From NCBI GenBank assembly GCA_002831545.1, contig CP025095.1, positions 1,674,001-1,738,000 on the forward strand: a stretch of DNA of 64,000 nucleotides, given 5' to 3'. This DNA comes from Streptococcus suis. Its GTDB lineage: Bacteria; Bacillota; Bacilli; Lactobacillales; Streptococcaceae. The position numbers were made by a program, and so were the translations under genes. The notes under the pieces were generated by a model. That model was not told the origin of the DNA and did no database searches. It saw only the letters and a program-made list of their open reading frames with translations. Of the stretch, positions 40,469 to 48,688 are shown piece after piece (position 1 is the stretch's first letter; every line of letters begins with the position of its first letter).

Positions 40469-42628
40469 ATGAGTTTGAAAGAATTAGGCGATGTGTCCTA
40501 CTTCCGTTTGAATAACGAAATTAACCGTCCTGTTAATGGGCAAATCCCACTCCACAAGGACAAAGAGGCTGTCAAGGCTTTCTTCAAGGAAAATGTCCTT
40601 CCAAATACCAAGCAATTTGATAGTATTTTAGACAAGATTGCTTATCTATTAGAAGAAAATTACCTTGAAAAAGAGTTTTTAGACCAATACAGTCCAGAAT
40701 TTATCATCAAAATTGATCAATTCTTGAAAGACCAAAACTTCCGTTTCAAGTCTTTCATGGCAGCCTACAAGTTTTACAACCAGTATGCCCTCAAAACCAA
40801 CGACGGTGCCTACTACTTGGAAAGCATGGAAGACCGTGTTCTCTTCAACGCCTTGTATTTTGCTGAGGGCGACGAAGAATTAGCACTAAACCTGGCCAAC
40901 GAAATGATTCATCTTCGTTACCAGCCAGCAACACCGTCTTTCCTCAACGCAGGCCGTGCCCGTCGTGGTGAGTTGGTATCGTGTTTCCTCATCCAAGTCA
41001 CTGACGATATGAACTCTATCGGACGTTCTATCAACTCTGCTCTGCAATTGTCCCGTATCGGTGGTGGCGTCGGCATCTCCCTCAGCAACTTGCGTGAGGC
41101 AGGTGCTCCAATCAAGGGCTATGAGGGGGCAGCTTCTGGGGTTGTTCCTGTTATGAAACTCTTCGAAGACAGCTTCTCCTATTCTAACCAACTTGGACAA
41201 CGTCAAGGAGCTGGGGTTGTTTACCTGGATGTTTTCCACCCAGACATTATTTCCTTCCTTTCGACTAAGAAAGAAAATGCCGATGAGAAAGTTCGTGTGA
41301 AGACCTTATCACTCGGTATTACCGTTCCTGATAAATTCTACGAATTGGCACGTAAAAATGAAGATATGTACCTCTTCAGCCCATACTCAGTTGAGTTGGA
41401 ATACGGTGTCCCTTATAGCTACCTTGATATTACTGAGAAATACGACGAGTTGGTAGCAAACCCACGTATCCGTAAGACAAAAATCAAGGCACGTGACCTA
41501 GAAACAGAAATTTCTAAACTTCAACAGGAATCTGGCTATCCTTATGTTATCAACATTGATACAGCCAACCGTAGCAATCCTGTTGACGGCAAGATTATCA
41601 TGTCTAACCTCTGTTCAGAAATTCTACAAGTCCAAACGCCAAGCGTTATCAACGACTCTCAGGAATACTTGACTATGGGAACAGACGTGTCATGTAACCT
41701 TGGTTCAACCAACATCGTCAACCTCATGAAGTCACCTGACTTTGGACTTTCTGTCCGTACCATGACTCGTGCTTTGACCTACGTGACGGACCATTCGCAC
41801 ATTTCTGCGGTACCGTCTATCGAAGCTGGAAATGAACGTGCTCATTCTATCGGTCTTGGTGCTATGGGACTTCATTCATACTTGGCCCAGAACCTGATCG
41901 ACTACGGTTCAAAAACAGCCGTAGAATTTACCAACATCTACTTCATGCTCCTTAACTACTGGACCTTGGTAGAATCAAATAACATTGCCCGTGAACGCAA
42001 GGCTACTTTCCATAACTTTGAAAAATCAAAATACGCAGACGGTACATATTTTGATAAATATGTAACCGGTGACTACCAACCGCAATCTGACCGTGTTAAA
42101 GAACTTTTTGAAGGCATTTTCATTCCAAGTGGACAAGATTGGGCGGAGCTTCGTGAAAAAGTAATGGCAGATGGTCTCTATCATCAAAACCGTCTAGCTG
42201 TTGCACCGAATGGATCTATCAGCTATATCAACGATGTTTCTGCTTCTATTCACCCGATTACCCAGCGGATTGAAGAACGCCAAGAGAAGAAAATCGGTAA
42301 AATCTACTATCCAGCAGCTGGTTTGGCAACTGAAACCATTCCATTCTACAAGTCTGCCTACGATATGGATATGCGCAAGGTCATCGATGTCTATGCTGCC
42401 GCAACAGAACACGTGGACCAAGGTTTGTCCCTCACCCTCTTCCTCCGCAGTGAGCTTCCAAAAGAACTCTACGAATGGAAAACAGAGAACAAACAAACCA
42501 CCCGTGACCTCTCTATCCTCCGTAACTACGCCTTCAACAAAGGTATCAAGTCTATCTACTACATCCGTACTTTTACCGATGACGGCGAAGAAGTCGGCGC
42601 AAATCAATGCGAAAGTTGTGTGATCTAA
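40469..42628 (+). CDS. nrdE: Class Ib ribonucleoside-diphosphate reductase, alpha subunit
   Basis: The large subunit, 719 residues, that reduces ribonucleoside diphosphates. It lacks the N-terminal ATP cone of class Ia, as expected of NrdE. Visible are the ATPSFLNAGRARRGELVSCF segment with the first active-site Cys, NLCSEILQ with the radical Cys near residue 382, and the C-terminal redox pair in ANQCESCVI. Transcribed with nrdH; a terminator lies only after about 600 bp of repeat DNA at 43216. Confidence 0.97.
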   Translation: MSLKELGDVSYFRLNNEINRPVNGQIPLHKDKEAVKAFFKENVLPNTKQFDSILDKIAYLLEENYLEKEFLDQYSPEFIIKIDQFLKDQNFRFKSFMAAYKFYNQYALKTNDGAYYLESMEDRVLFNALYFAEGDEELALNLANEMIHLRYQPATPSFLNAGRARRGELVSCFLIQVTDDMNSIGRSINSALQLSRIGGGVGISLSNLREAGAPIKGYEGAASGVVPVMKLFEDSFSYSNQLGQRQGAGVVYLDVFHPDIISFLSTKKENADEKVRVKTLSLGITVPDKFYELARKNEDMYLFSPYSVELEYGVPYSYLDITEKYDELVANPRIRKTKIKARDLETEISKLQQESGYPYVINIDTANRSNPVDGKIIMSNLCSEILQVQTPSVINDSQEYLTMGTDVSCNLGSTNIVNLMKSPDFGLSVRTMTRALTYVTDHSHISAVPSIEAGNERAHSIGLGAMGLHSYLAQNLIDYGSKTAVEFTNIYFMLLNYWTLVESNNIARERKATFHNFEKSKYADGTYFDKYVTGDYQPQSDRVKELFEGIFIPSGQDWAELREKVMADGLYHQNRLAVAPNGSISYINDVSASIHPITQRIEERQEKKIGKIYYPAAGLATETIPFYKSAYDMDMRKVIDVYAAATEHVDQGLSLTLFLRSELPKELYEWKTENKQTTRDLSILRNYAFNKGIKSIYYIRTFTDDGEEVGANQCESCVI

Positions 42629-42631
42629 GAT

Positions 42632-42740
42632 GTGAGGGCGTCAAAAGGACACAGCAAAAATAGGAAATACCGCAGAGATGTCTTGCATCTCAAAGGGATT
42701 TATCTTTTTTGCCAAGTCCTTAGCCCGAACTCGATTTCAA
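42632..42740. repeat. Long imperfect hairpin repeat after nrdE
   Basis: GGGCG...GCCC at the outside, then GGAC/GTCC, then GCAAAAATAGGAAAT pairing with ATTTATCTTTTTTGC, then GAGAT/ATCTC at the tip. The same design, with similar sequence, recurs at 51960-52050, 52137-52250 and 52407-52515, so this is a dispersed repeat family. Confidence 0.7.
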
Positions 42741-42762
42741 GACACTAACATTCATTGATGCT

Positions 42763-43184
42763 AAAGCATCTAATGAATGAACGGTACTGACTATTTGGTC
42801 AGTACCTAAGTGGCTTACTACCTCGAAAAGTCGTTATTATCGAACGACTTTTCTCAGGTCGTAACTTTCACAAGTTTAGCTGTTGGCAAGCCAACTACCT
42901 AATCTACGCCAACCGCTATGAGCGGATTGGCTAGCTACCTTACTAACTTCGAAACTGAAGAAATATCGTCTTCAGTTTCTACGTGTCGCAATACACTAAT
43001 ACCAAAGCATCTAATGAATGAACGGTACTGACTATTTGGTCAATACCTAAGTGGCTTACTACCTCGAAAAGTCGTTAAGTTCGAACGACTTTTCTCAGGT
43101 CGTAACTTTCACAAGTCTAGCTGTTGGCAAGCCAACTAGCTAAGCTACGCCAACCGCTATGAGCGGATTAGCTAGCTACCTTAC
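42763..43184. repeat. 181-bp repeat in two direct copies between nrdE and nrdF
   Basis: Copies at 42763-42943 and 43004-43184 are nearly identical and offset by 241 bp; the 60 bp between them are unique. Each copy holds a string of small hairpins: GGTACTGAC/GTCAGTACC, AAAAGTCGTT/AACGACTTTT, GTTGGC/GCCAAC and CCGCTATGAGCGG. There is no coding potential. In RNA this would form about eight stem-loops between the two ribonucleotide reductase genes. Confidence 0.85.
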
Positions 43185-43215
43185 AACACGTGAAGCAACT
43201 AATAAGCAATCGATT

Positions 43216-43240
43216 AAAATCCCTTTTAGGGGATTTTTTT
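43216..43240 (+). terminator. Terminator upstream of nrdF
   Basis: AAATCCC/GGGGATTT stem followed by seven Ts. It ends the nrdHE transcript, so nrdF depends on its own promoter. Confidence 0.75.
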
Positions 43241-43259
43241 ACAGGCTACTATCTATTTG

Positions 43260-43268
43260 TGATATAAT
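43260..43268 (+). promoter_or_regulatory. nrdF promoter, extended -10
   Basis: TGATATAAT, 33 nt before the nrdF start. I see no NrdR-like box next to it. Confidence 0.6.
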
Positions 43269-43300
43269 ATTTGAAGTATAAGAAAAAGAAAGAGAATATG

Positions 43301-44260
43301 ATGGAAACCTACTACAAAGCCATAAACTGGAACGCCATTGAGGATGTTATCGACAAGTCAACTTGGGAAAAGTTGACCGAGCAATTCTGGCTCGATACAC
43401 GTATCCCATTATCAAACGACTTGGATGACTGGCGTAAACTTACTGCTGAAGAAAAAGACCTAGTTGGTAAGGTCTTTGGTGGATTAACTCTCTTGGATAC
43501 TCTACAATCTGAAACAGGTGTCCAAGCCCTCCGCAACGATATTCGTACACCGCACGAAGAAGCTGTTTACAACAACATCCAATTCATGGAGTCAGTCCAT
43601 GCCAAGTCTTACTCTTCTATCTTCTCAACCTTGAATACCAAGTCTGAGATTGAAGACATCTTTGAATGGACCAACAGCAACGAATACTTGCAACGCAAGG
43701 CAAAGATTATCAACGAAATCTACGAAACAGGTACACCACTTGAGAAGAAAGTTGCCAGCGTATTCCTAGAAACCTTCCTCTTCTACTCTGGTTTCTTCAC
43801 GCCACTCTACTACCTTGGTAACAACAAGCTGGCCAACGTTGCGGAAATCATCAAGCTGATTATCCGTGACGAGTCTGTTCACGGTACCTACATTGGTTAC
43901 AAGTTCCAACTTGGTTTCAATGAATTGTCCGAGGAAGAACAAGATAGACTCCGCGACTGGATGTACGACCTTCTCTACCAACTTTACGAAAATGAAGAAG
44001 GTTACACACGCTCCCTCTATGACGCAGTCGGCTGGACAGAGGAAGTATTGACCTTCCTCCGTTACAATGCCAACAAGGCTCTCATGAACTTGGGACAAGA
44101 TCCACTCTTCCCAGATTCAGCAGATGATGTCAACCCAATCATCATGAACGGTATCTCAACCGGTACATCTAACCACGACTTCTTCTCCCAAGTCGGTAAC
44201 GGATACCTACTCGGTGAAGTGGAAGCTATGCAGGATGATGATTATCTTTACGGTTTATAA
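43301..44260 (+). CDS. nrdF: Class Ib ribonucleoside-diphosphate reductase, beta subunit
   Basis: The small, radical-generating subunit, 319 residues. Metal ligands are seen in the helices with ETGVQ (near residue 68), QFMESVHAKSY (near 98) and IIRDESVHGTYIGYKF (near 190); the radical Tyr is in HAKSYSSIF. I chose METYYKAINWN at 43301, as in related proteins; an ATG immediately before it (43298) is equally possible. The gene is separated from nrdE by repeats and a terminator, an atypical break of the usual operon. Confidence 0.95.
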   Translation: METYYKAINWNAIEDVIDKSTWEKLTEQFWLDTRIPLSNDLDDWRKLTAEEKDLVGKVFGGLTLLDTLQSETGVQALRNDIRTPHEEAVYNNIQFMESVHAKSYSSIFSTLNTKSEIEDIFEWTNSNEYLQRKAKIINEIYETGTPLEKKVASVFLETFLFYSGFFTPLYYLGNNKLANVAEIIKLIIRDESVHGTYIGYKFQLGFNELSEEEQDRLRDWMYDLLYQLYENEEGYTRSLYDAVGWTEEVLTFLRYNANKALMNLGQDPLFPDSADDVNPIIMNGISTGTSNHDFFSQVGNGYLLGEVEAMQDDDYLYGL

Positions 44261-44267
44261 TCAAAAA

Positions 44268-44297
44268 AAGCAGTTCAATCTGAGCTGCTTATTTTTT
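44268..44297. terminator. Bidirectional terminator after nrdF
   Basis: AAGCAG-TCA/TGA-CTGCTT stem with A-run before and T-run after, between two convergent genes. Confidence 0.75.
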
Positions 44298-44970
44298 ATA
44301 CTAAAAATACAATCATCAAATAAGAAATACCGTTGTTGAGCATATGTAGCGCAATCGGATAACGAATATCACGTTTGATCAGATAGAGCCATCCTAGATT
44401 GAGTCCCATCGTGAAATAAATCAAAAATTGAGGAAGAGTTGCTGGCATATGGACCAGACTAAATAAAGACCCCGTTACAAATAGATAGATTCCAACAGCC
44501 TTCATATCTGCCATTTTAGGGAAGAAATAGGTCGCAAAAAATCCACGGAAAATCAATTCTTCTAAAATTGGAGCAAAGATCACTACGGAGCTAAATGCAA
44601 TCAAGGGATAAGCTGATACGAATTCAATCACTAGCTTCTGATTTTCACTTTCTGGGACTGGTACAATAAATTGGAAGATAAAAAATGCAATATAGAGTAA
44701 TATCGGCCATTGAATCTTATGGAACCATGAAGCTGTCACACGATAGTCAACAGAATGGCGTGGATAGATATACTTCCATAACAGAATAATGAGCGCAATG
44801 GAGAGAACAAGACCAATTATCGCACAAATCCAAATTGTACTGTCAATCAACTGGGCAGGAATGTCTGGTATGCTTTGTAAAGTTGGTCCTACCATCAGAA
44901 AACCTGAAGCAATTTGATAGGCAACAAAGTATAGAAAAAGTAATGCAGCGTGTTTGATAAATTTTAACAT
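44296..44970 (-). CDS. CPBP-family intramembrane metalloprotease-like protein
   Basis: A 224-residue membrane protein with six or seven helices and the three CPBP (Abi/CAAX protease) motifs: LEELIFRGF near residue 140, SLVHMP near 172 and HMLNNGISY near 210. Such proteins process prenylated or small peptides, or protect against bacteriocins; which applies here is not known. It has SD GGGAGGG and ends the ten-gene XRE cluster. A second CPBP protein lies two genes upstream. Confidence 0.88.
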   Translation of the reverse strand: MLKFIKHAALLFLYFVAYQIASGFLMVGPTLQSIPDIPAQLIDSTIWICAIIGLVLSIALIILLWKYIYPRHSVDYRVTASWFHKIQWPILLYIAFFIFQFIVPVPESENQKLVIEFVSAYPLIAFSSVVIFAPILEELIFRGFFATYFFPKMADMKAVGIYLFVTGSLFSLVHMPATLPQFLIYFTMGLNLGWLYLIKRDIRYPIALHMLNNGISYLMIVFLV

Positions 44971-44979
44971 ATTCCCTCC

Positions 44980-45252
44980 CTAAAAGCTCAAGTCAACAAT
45001 ATTATCGACTCGTACCAACTTGGTTTCAAGCTTCCCATTCGCTAATTCACGAGAAATTTTAACCCATTCCTCATCAAAGCGGATTTTAGCTTTACTTCCG
45101 ACCAATTCTTTCAATAAAACTGACATCTGATTTTCTCCTTTTGTAGTTTTCTGCAACTTTTTTACCCTAGCTTGCAACTGCTTCACTTTTTTCCTATCTG
45201 ATAGAGAATTGAAAAATAGAAATCCTACTAGAATCCATAAAAATAGTTACAT
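44980..45252 (-). pseudogene. Small membrane-anchored protein with a stop at codon 2
   Basis: An ATG at 45252 with a perfect SD (AGGAGG) is followed directly by TAA, but the frame then stays open for 88 codons: a hydrophobic stretch (LFLWILVGFLFFN), a basic coiled segment (DRKKVKQLQARVKKLQK) and a C-terminal domain (MSVLLKELVGSKAKIRFDEEWVK..., ending VDNIVDLSF). The simplest reading is a one-base change from AAA to TAA. A cytoplasmic 48-residue form could still start at the ATG at 45126, which has its own SD (AAAGGAGAA), so the gene may encode a soluble short product. No known family recognised. Confidence 0.65.
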
Positions 45253-45261
45253 CCTATCCTC

Positions 45262-45951
45262 CTATATCAAGCCCAGACTTTGCATCAGAAGCATCAACAA
45301 AAATCCGAGAAGATTATTCAGACTGTGTAGAATAAGTGCATTGGTATATTTGCCAGAAATACGATAGGCTAGTCCAAGGACCAGGCCCATACCTCCGTAG
45401 ACAACCCAAGATCCGATATTGGTCGGATTGTGAATAAGTCCAAACAGAAAACTCGATAGCAATAATCCCACAATCGAATCCTTACCAAAGACTTTCCCCA
45501 TCAGAATCCCTCTGAAAAATAGTTCCTCCAAAACTGGAGCAAAGAAAACTGCAAAGAGAAATAAAACTAAGGTTGGCAAGCCTGAATTGTTGATAATTTC
45601 CTGATTGGCAGTCGTCTGACCGTATCCCTCTTCCAGCATAATCAATTGCCCACCAATTATTTTCAAACCAAACATAACGATAAAGGCGAGGACTATAAAA
45701 CCAACATTCGCACCCATCCCCCACTTCTGCTCACCTTTCCACAGACCTAATTTACCAGTCAAGATAAGACCAAGCAATACAGCAAGCAATATGAGCGCTG
45801 CAGCAATCAGCAGATTATTACCGTCAAAATTTGGTAGGGTAAACATAGCCATCTGGGTCAATACATTAAGGGCAACGACAGCTAGTCCCACTAAGAGAAA
45901 CTTCCAATTTTTAACCACATTCCAATCTTTGACATTTCCAAGTCTATTCAT
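45262..45951 (-). CDS. CPBP-family intramembrane metalloprotease-like protein
   Basis: A 229-residue membrane protein with about seven helices and the CPBP motifs LEELFFRGILMG near residue 143, FGLIHNPTN near 175 and LILHSLNNLLGF near 208. I set the start at 45951 (MNRLGNVKDWN), where GAAGGAG precedes the ATG; a frame starting 12 codons upstream has no SD and overlaps the previous gene. It differs substantially from the other CPBP protein of the cluster, so they are not a recent duplication. Confidence 0.88.
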   Translation of the reverse strand: MNRLGNVKDWNVVKNWKFLLVGLAVVALNVLTQMAMFTLPNFDGNNLLIAAALILLAVLLGLILTGKLGLWKGEQKWGMGANVGFIVLAFIVMFGLKIIGGQLIMLEEGYGQTTANQEIINNSGLPTLVLFLFAVFFAPVLEELFFRGILMGKVFGKDSIVGLLLSSFLFGLIHNPTNIGSWVVYGGMGLVLGLAYRISGKYTNALILHSLNNLLGFLLMLLMQSLGLI

Positions 45952-45976
45952 AGCAATCTCCTTCACATACACTAAG

Positions 45977-46162
45977 TCAGTTTTCATTACTTTCTTTTTC
46001 GATCAATAGCAGAGCTGGCAAGCCCAAAACCATCGGCAAGAGGATATTCAGATTTGACAAATCAATCTGCCCAGTAGCCAGCCATTCTCCGAAAATATAG
46101 TCAACTGCGTACAGACCAAGACCGATTAATAGGACAAGATAAATTTTCTTAAAGAATTTCAT
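45977..46162 (-). CDS. 61-residue membrane protein
   Basis: A small protein with two hydrophobic segments (about residues 7-23 and 42-55) and a charged C-terminus (IEKESNEN). The ATG at 46162 has a strong SD (TGGAGGT). It lies between the DUF3278-like gene and a CPBP gene in the XRE cluster. No family recognised. Confidence 0.75.
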   Translation of the reverse strand: MKFFKKIYLVLLIGLGLYAVDYIFGEWLATGQIDLSNLNILLPMVLGLPALLLIEKESNEN

Positions 46163-46181
46163 GAGTTGACCTCCATCTAAA

Positions 46182-46691
46182 CTAAATAAGTTTGATTTTC
46201 TTACGGTTGACAATATTGAAACTAAGGAATCCAACAAGAGTCAGCAGGATAACTGTCATAGGAGTGACAAACTGGAAATACTCCGCTGCAGATGTTCCAC
46301 TTTCCTGTGGAATTTGTGACTGCCAGAGGCCGATACTGACTAGCAAACTCAAAACGGCAATCTGTAGGGTTTGAAACAGAGTTCGTTTCATCATTTTCTT
46401 CCGAGCCAATTTCACATCAGCCTTGGCAACCACCAATTTATCTAGACCCAACTGTTTGATAATGGCGTCCTGTTTGAATTGAGAATAAACCAATGTCAAG
46501 AAGAGGCTGATTCCCATGACATCTTCTCCCAGCGCAAAGCTAACTAGGAAGCTCACCAGTGTCACTGTTATAAAGAGCATATACATATTGTTGCCGAAAT
46601 TTGTCAAGGCCGCATAAGACACCTCGTCTAACTCACCAACAATATCATAGAAATAACGAATTGCTCGAATGTGTAGATTTTCCTTTTTCAT
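46182..46691 (-). CDS. DUF3278-like membrane protein
   Basis: A 169-residue protein with four membrane helices (pairs near residues 35-75 and 105-160) and a basic C-terminus (NRKKIKLI). It resembles DUF3278 proteins, which are commonly found next to XRE regulators in lactic acid bacteria; function unknown. The start at 46691 (MKKENLHIRAIRYFYDIVG) follows AGGTG at 7 nt. The opening segment HIRAIRYFYDIVGELDE is amphipathic. Confidence 0.72.
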   Translation of the reverse strand: MKKENLHIRAIRYFYDIVGELDEVSYAALTNFGNNMYMLFITVTLVSFLVSFALGEDVMGISLFLTLVYSQFKQDAIIKQLGLDKLVVAKADVKLARKKMMKRTLFQTLQIAVLSLLVSIGLWQSQIPQESGTSAAEYFQFVTPMTVILLTLVGFLSFNIVNRKKIKLI

Positions 46692-46722
46692 AGCTATCAC
46701 CTAAAACTCTTTCATAACATTC

Positions 46723-47481
46723 TTATTTGAAGTAACGACGAACCATGCGAACCTGCATGACATTGATGTAAATATGTAAAAATGCAACAACTAGAAAGGC
46801 TGTAATTTGTCGCTCTTGCAATAGCATACTGAGTACAAATAGGAATAGATACAAACCTGGCAAAACAATTTGATTCAGAGTGAAAACGATTTGAAAACTC
46901 ATTTCGTAGTTAGCTTGTTTTTCTCCCTCATCCATAGCCTCCATAAAATCCTTCACCTCTTTTACCGTAGCAAATACAGACAACTTATATTCACGAATTT
47001 TCTGAGTTAATTTCATGATAAAAATCTGAGAAATGAGAAGAATGACATAGAAAACTGCATCAAATATTGACCCGTACATGAGTGCCCCCTTTTCTAAGAA
47101 GGTAACTCCAAAACCTAATCCTAAATTTAAAAGAGTCAATGACGCAGCAACATTGAAAGATATGTTCGCGTATTCTAGGTTACGAAACATTTTCATATAT
47201 GTCTCATCAACATGTTCTTCATCCTCATCTGAAATAGAATGGTAAAGTTTATGAGTTTGGTTAGCCTTAAGAATAAAATATACGGTTCCAGCGAAAATGA
47301 CAAAAGTAACGATACGCAAACAAAATAGAAAGTTATCTAGATTGACAAAAGACGGTAATCCAAACTTAGAAATCAATACTCCAAAAAAGCCATAAAATGC
47401 ACCGAAAATTGCTCCTAAAAATAAATAGGTAAGATTCCTCATCCATCTTTGTTTTGTCGTTAATTGTTTCCCCTGTTTCAT
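46723..47481 (-). CDS. DUF3169-like membrane protein
   Basis: A 252-residue protein with six hydrophobic segments arranged in pairs and a cytoplasmic middle part (ISDEDEEHVDETYMKMF) and late loop (DFMEAMDEGEKQANYEM). It resembles DUF3169 proteins, again typical neighbours of small XRE regulators. Its start overlaps the regulator stop by 4 nt, so the two are translated together, which suggests a functional pair such as membrane sensor and DNA-binding protein. Confidence 0.75.
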   Translation of the reverse strand: MKQGKQLTTKQRWMRNLTYLFLGAIFGAFYGFFGVLISKFGLPSFVNLDNFLFCLRIVTFVIFAGTVYFILKANQTHKLYHSISDEDEEHVDETYMKMFRNLEYANISFNVAASLTLLNLGLGFGVTFLEKGALMYGSIFDAVFYVILLISQIFIMKLTQKIREYKLSVFATVKEVKDFMEAMDEGEKQANYEMSFQIVFTLNQIVLPGLYLFLFVLSMLLQERQITAFLVVAFLHIYINVMQVRMVRRYFK

Positions 47482-47693
47482 TCTTCTACCTCCACTAATT
47501 GAAAGACATTCTCCACATTTTCATTAAAAATTTGAGCAATTCGCATGGCAATGACCACCGAGGGCGTGTACTCCCCCCGCTCAATCAAACTAATGGTCTG
47601 CCGCGAAACTTCTGCTAATTTTGCCAACTCAGTCTGGTTGAGGCTATCTCGTGCCCGCAATTCCTTGAGCCGATTTTTTAAGACATATTCCAT
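47478..47693 (-). CDS. XRE-family transcriptional regulator
   Basis: A 71-residue Cro/CI-type DNA-binding protein. The helix-turn-helix is TELAKLAEVSRQTISLIERG at residues 21-40, and the short C-terminal tail (NVENVFQLVEVEE) is typical of stand-alone regulators of this group. It lies in the middle of the cluster, 12 nt after the DUF3267-like gene and overlapping the DUF3169-like gene. The repeated TTGTCAAA sites at the cluster promoter are its likely targets. Confidence 0.9.
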   Translation of the reverse strand: MEYVLKNRLKELRARDSLNQTELAKLAEVSRQTISLIERGEYTPSVVIAMRIAQIFNENVENVFQLVEVEE

Positions 47694-47705
47694 GTTGTTT
47701 CCTTT

Positions 47706-48260
47706 CTAGGCTTGGTAGATAATCAAGCTCTTTTCTGTTACAGCTACTTCTACCGCTACCTCTTTGAATTTTGCCATCAGTAAATATGTATAATAGAAAT
47801 CACCAATACAAGCCACTGAATGCATGGTTGCTAGAATCTGATAAGCCCCTTTATCAAGCCAACCAAACATTGCAGATGCTGTCAACCCCAAACTAATAAG
47901 AACGAAGGGGGCAAGGGCAATTACAACTGTTTGGAAACGATTATAAAGGGAGTTGGGACTGATTGCATAAGCCATCCCTGTTTTCCATTTAATTCCATAT
48001 TTGACTGGATTTTTGGGACAAAAAATTTTAAAAAACAGTCCATGAATCCATTCATGCATGATAATAAGCAATAGAAAAACAAATAGTGCTTCTATAAATT
48101 GCAACTCATTCATGACATTTTGAAACTCAACTTTAGAAGCTATGAATCCAAATAGCCAAAAGAACGGAAACACTAATAAAATTGTAGTTACATACAACCT
48201 TGCTGCCAACTTTTTATCGCTTCTAACATCTACTTCGTATAATTTCTTTTTATTTTCCAT
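47706..48260 (-). CDS. DUF3267-like membrane metalloprotease candidate
   Basis: A 184-residue protein with four or five hydrophobic segments and a zinc-protease-like motif HEWIHG near residue 67 (HExxH), followed by NRFQTVVIALAPF and, later, GDFYYTYLL. This matches DUF3267-type putative zincin membrane proteins. It is the third site-2-like or CPBP-like enzyme candidate of the cluster. Substrate unknown; the tiny membrane peptides encoded just before it are possible substrates, by inference only. Confidence 0.75.
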   Translation of the reverse strand: MENKKKLYEVDVRSDKKLAARLYVTTILLVFPFFWLFGFIASKVEFQNVMNELQFIEALFVFLLLIIMHEWIHGLFFKIFCPKNPVKYGIKWKTGMAYAISPNSLYNRFQTVVIALAPFVLISLGLTASAMFGWLDKGAYQILATMHSVACIGDFYYTYLLMAKFKEVAVEVAVTEKSLIIYQA

Positions 48261-48282
48261 TTTTCTTCTCCTTCTATTTCAC

Positions 48283-48387
48283 CTAGCTCAAACTCAATAA
48301 ACCTAGAGCAACTCCAATCAATAATCCGACAATACAGGCTCCTGCAATCATAATCGCTGCCATATCTGCTGAAATGTATCGTTTCAT
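48283..48387 (-). CDS. 34-residue membrane peptide
   Basis: Too short for usual gene finders but with an excellent SD (AAGGAGA, 6 nt) and placed between two coupled genes. It starts MKRYISADMAAIMIAGACIV and continues as one hydrophobic glycine-rich helix to the end. The GxxxG-like spacing (AGACIVGLLIGVALG) suggests helix packing. It could be a bacteriocin-like peptide, a toxin or a small subunit of the neighbouring membrane proteins. Confidence 0.7.
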   Translation of the reverse strand: MKRYISADMAAIMIAGACIVGLLIGVALGLLSLS

Positions 48388-48400
48388 GGTCTATCTCCTT

Positions 48401-48598
48401 CTACTTATTTCCTTTTTTCTCCATTTGTAAACTTGCTTCGATACAAGCAATTGAAGCAATTATAGTAGTCATTAGAGCTGTATCCATATCGCTCCATCCC
48501 AGCAAATCAGAAAGAAGAATGTAAGCCAATAACAGAATGGACCCTATTTCGACTGCACGCGCAACGGTTGTTCCTGTAATCATAAAGGATTGTTTCAT
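48401..48598 (-). CDS. 65-residue membrane protein, first gene of the XRE cluster
   Basis: Two hydrophobic segments (about residues 15-33 and 40-57) separated by the acidic turn GWSDMD, and a charged tail QMEKKGNK. The SD AAGGAG lies 7 nt before the ATG. It is the promoter-proximal gene of the cluster and is followed after 13 nt by the 34-residue peptide gene. No family recognised. Confidence 0.75.
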   Translation of the reverse strand: MKQSFMITGTTVARAVEIGSILLLAYILLSDLLGWSDMDTALMTTIIASIACIEASLQMEKKGNK

Positions 48599-48659
48599 TT
48601 GGTGACTCCTTATCTGTTCATCGTATTAGATGAATCCTTTTGATTTTTATCTTGATATC

Positions 48660-48688
48660 ATTGTAACACTTCTTTTTCTTTTTGACAA
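48660..48688 (-). promoter_or_regulatory. Promoter of the XRE cluster
   Basis: TTGTCA (48683-48688), 17-nt spacer, TACAAT (48660-48665) on the minus strand. The -35 is part of the palindrome TTTTTGACAA-N6-TTGTCAAAAA, so a bound regulator would block the polymerase. Confidence 0.75.

Noticed and set aside
41700..42607. Overlapping frames on both strands of nrdE
   Set aside because: Shadow frames of a highly biased gene, with no initiation signals.
42763..43184. CRISPR-like array
   Set aside because: Only two long direct copies with internal hairpins, no short regular repeats with unique spacers, and no cas genes.
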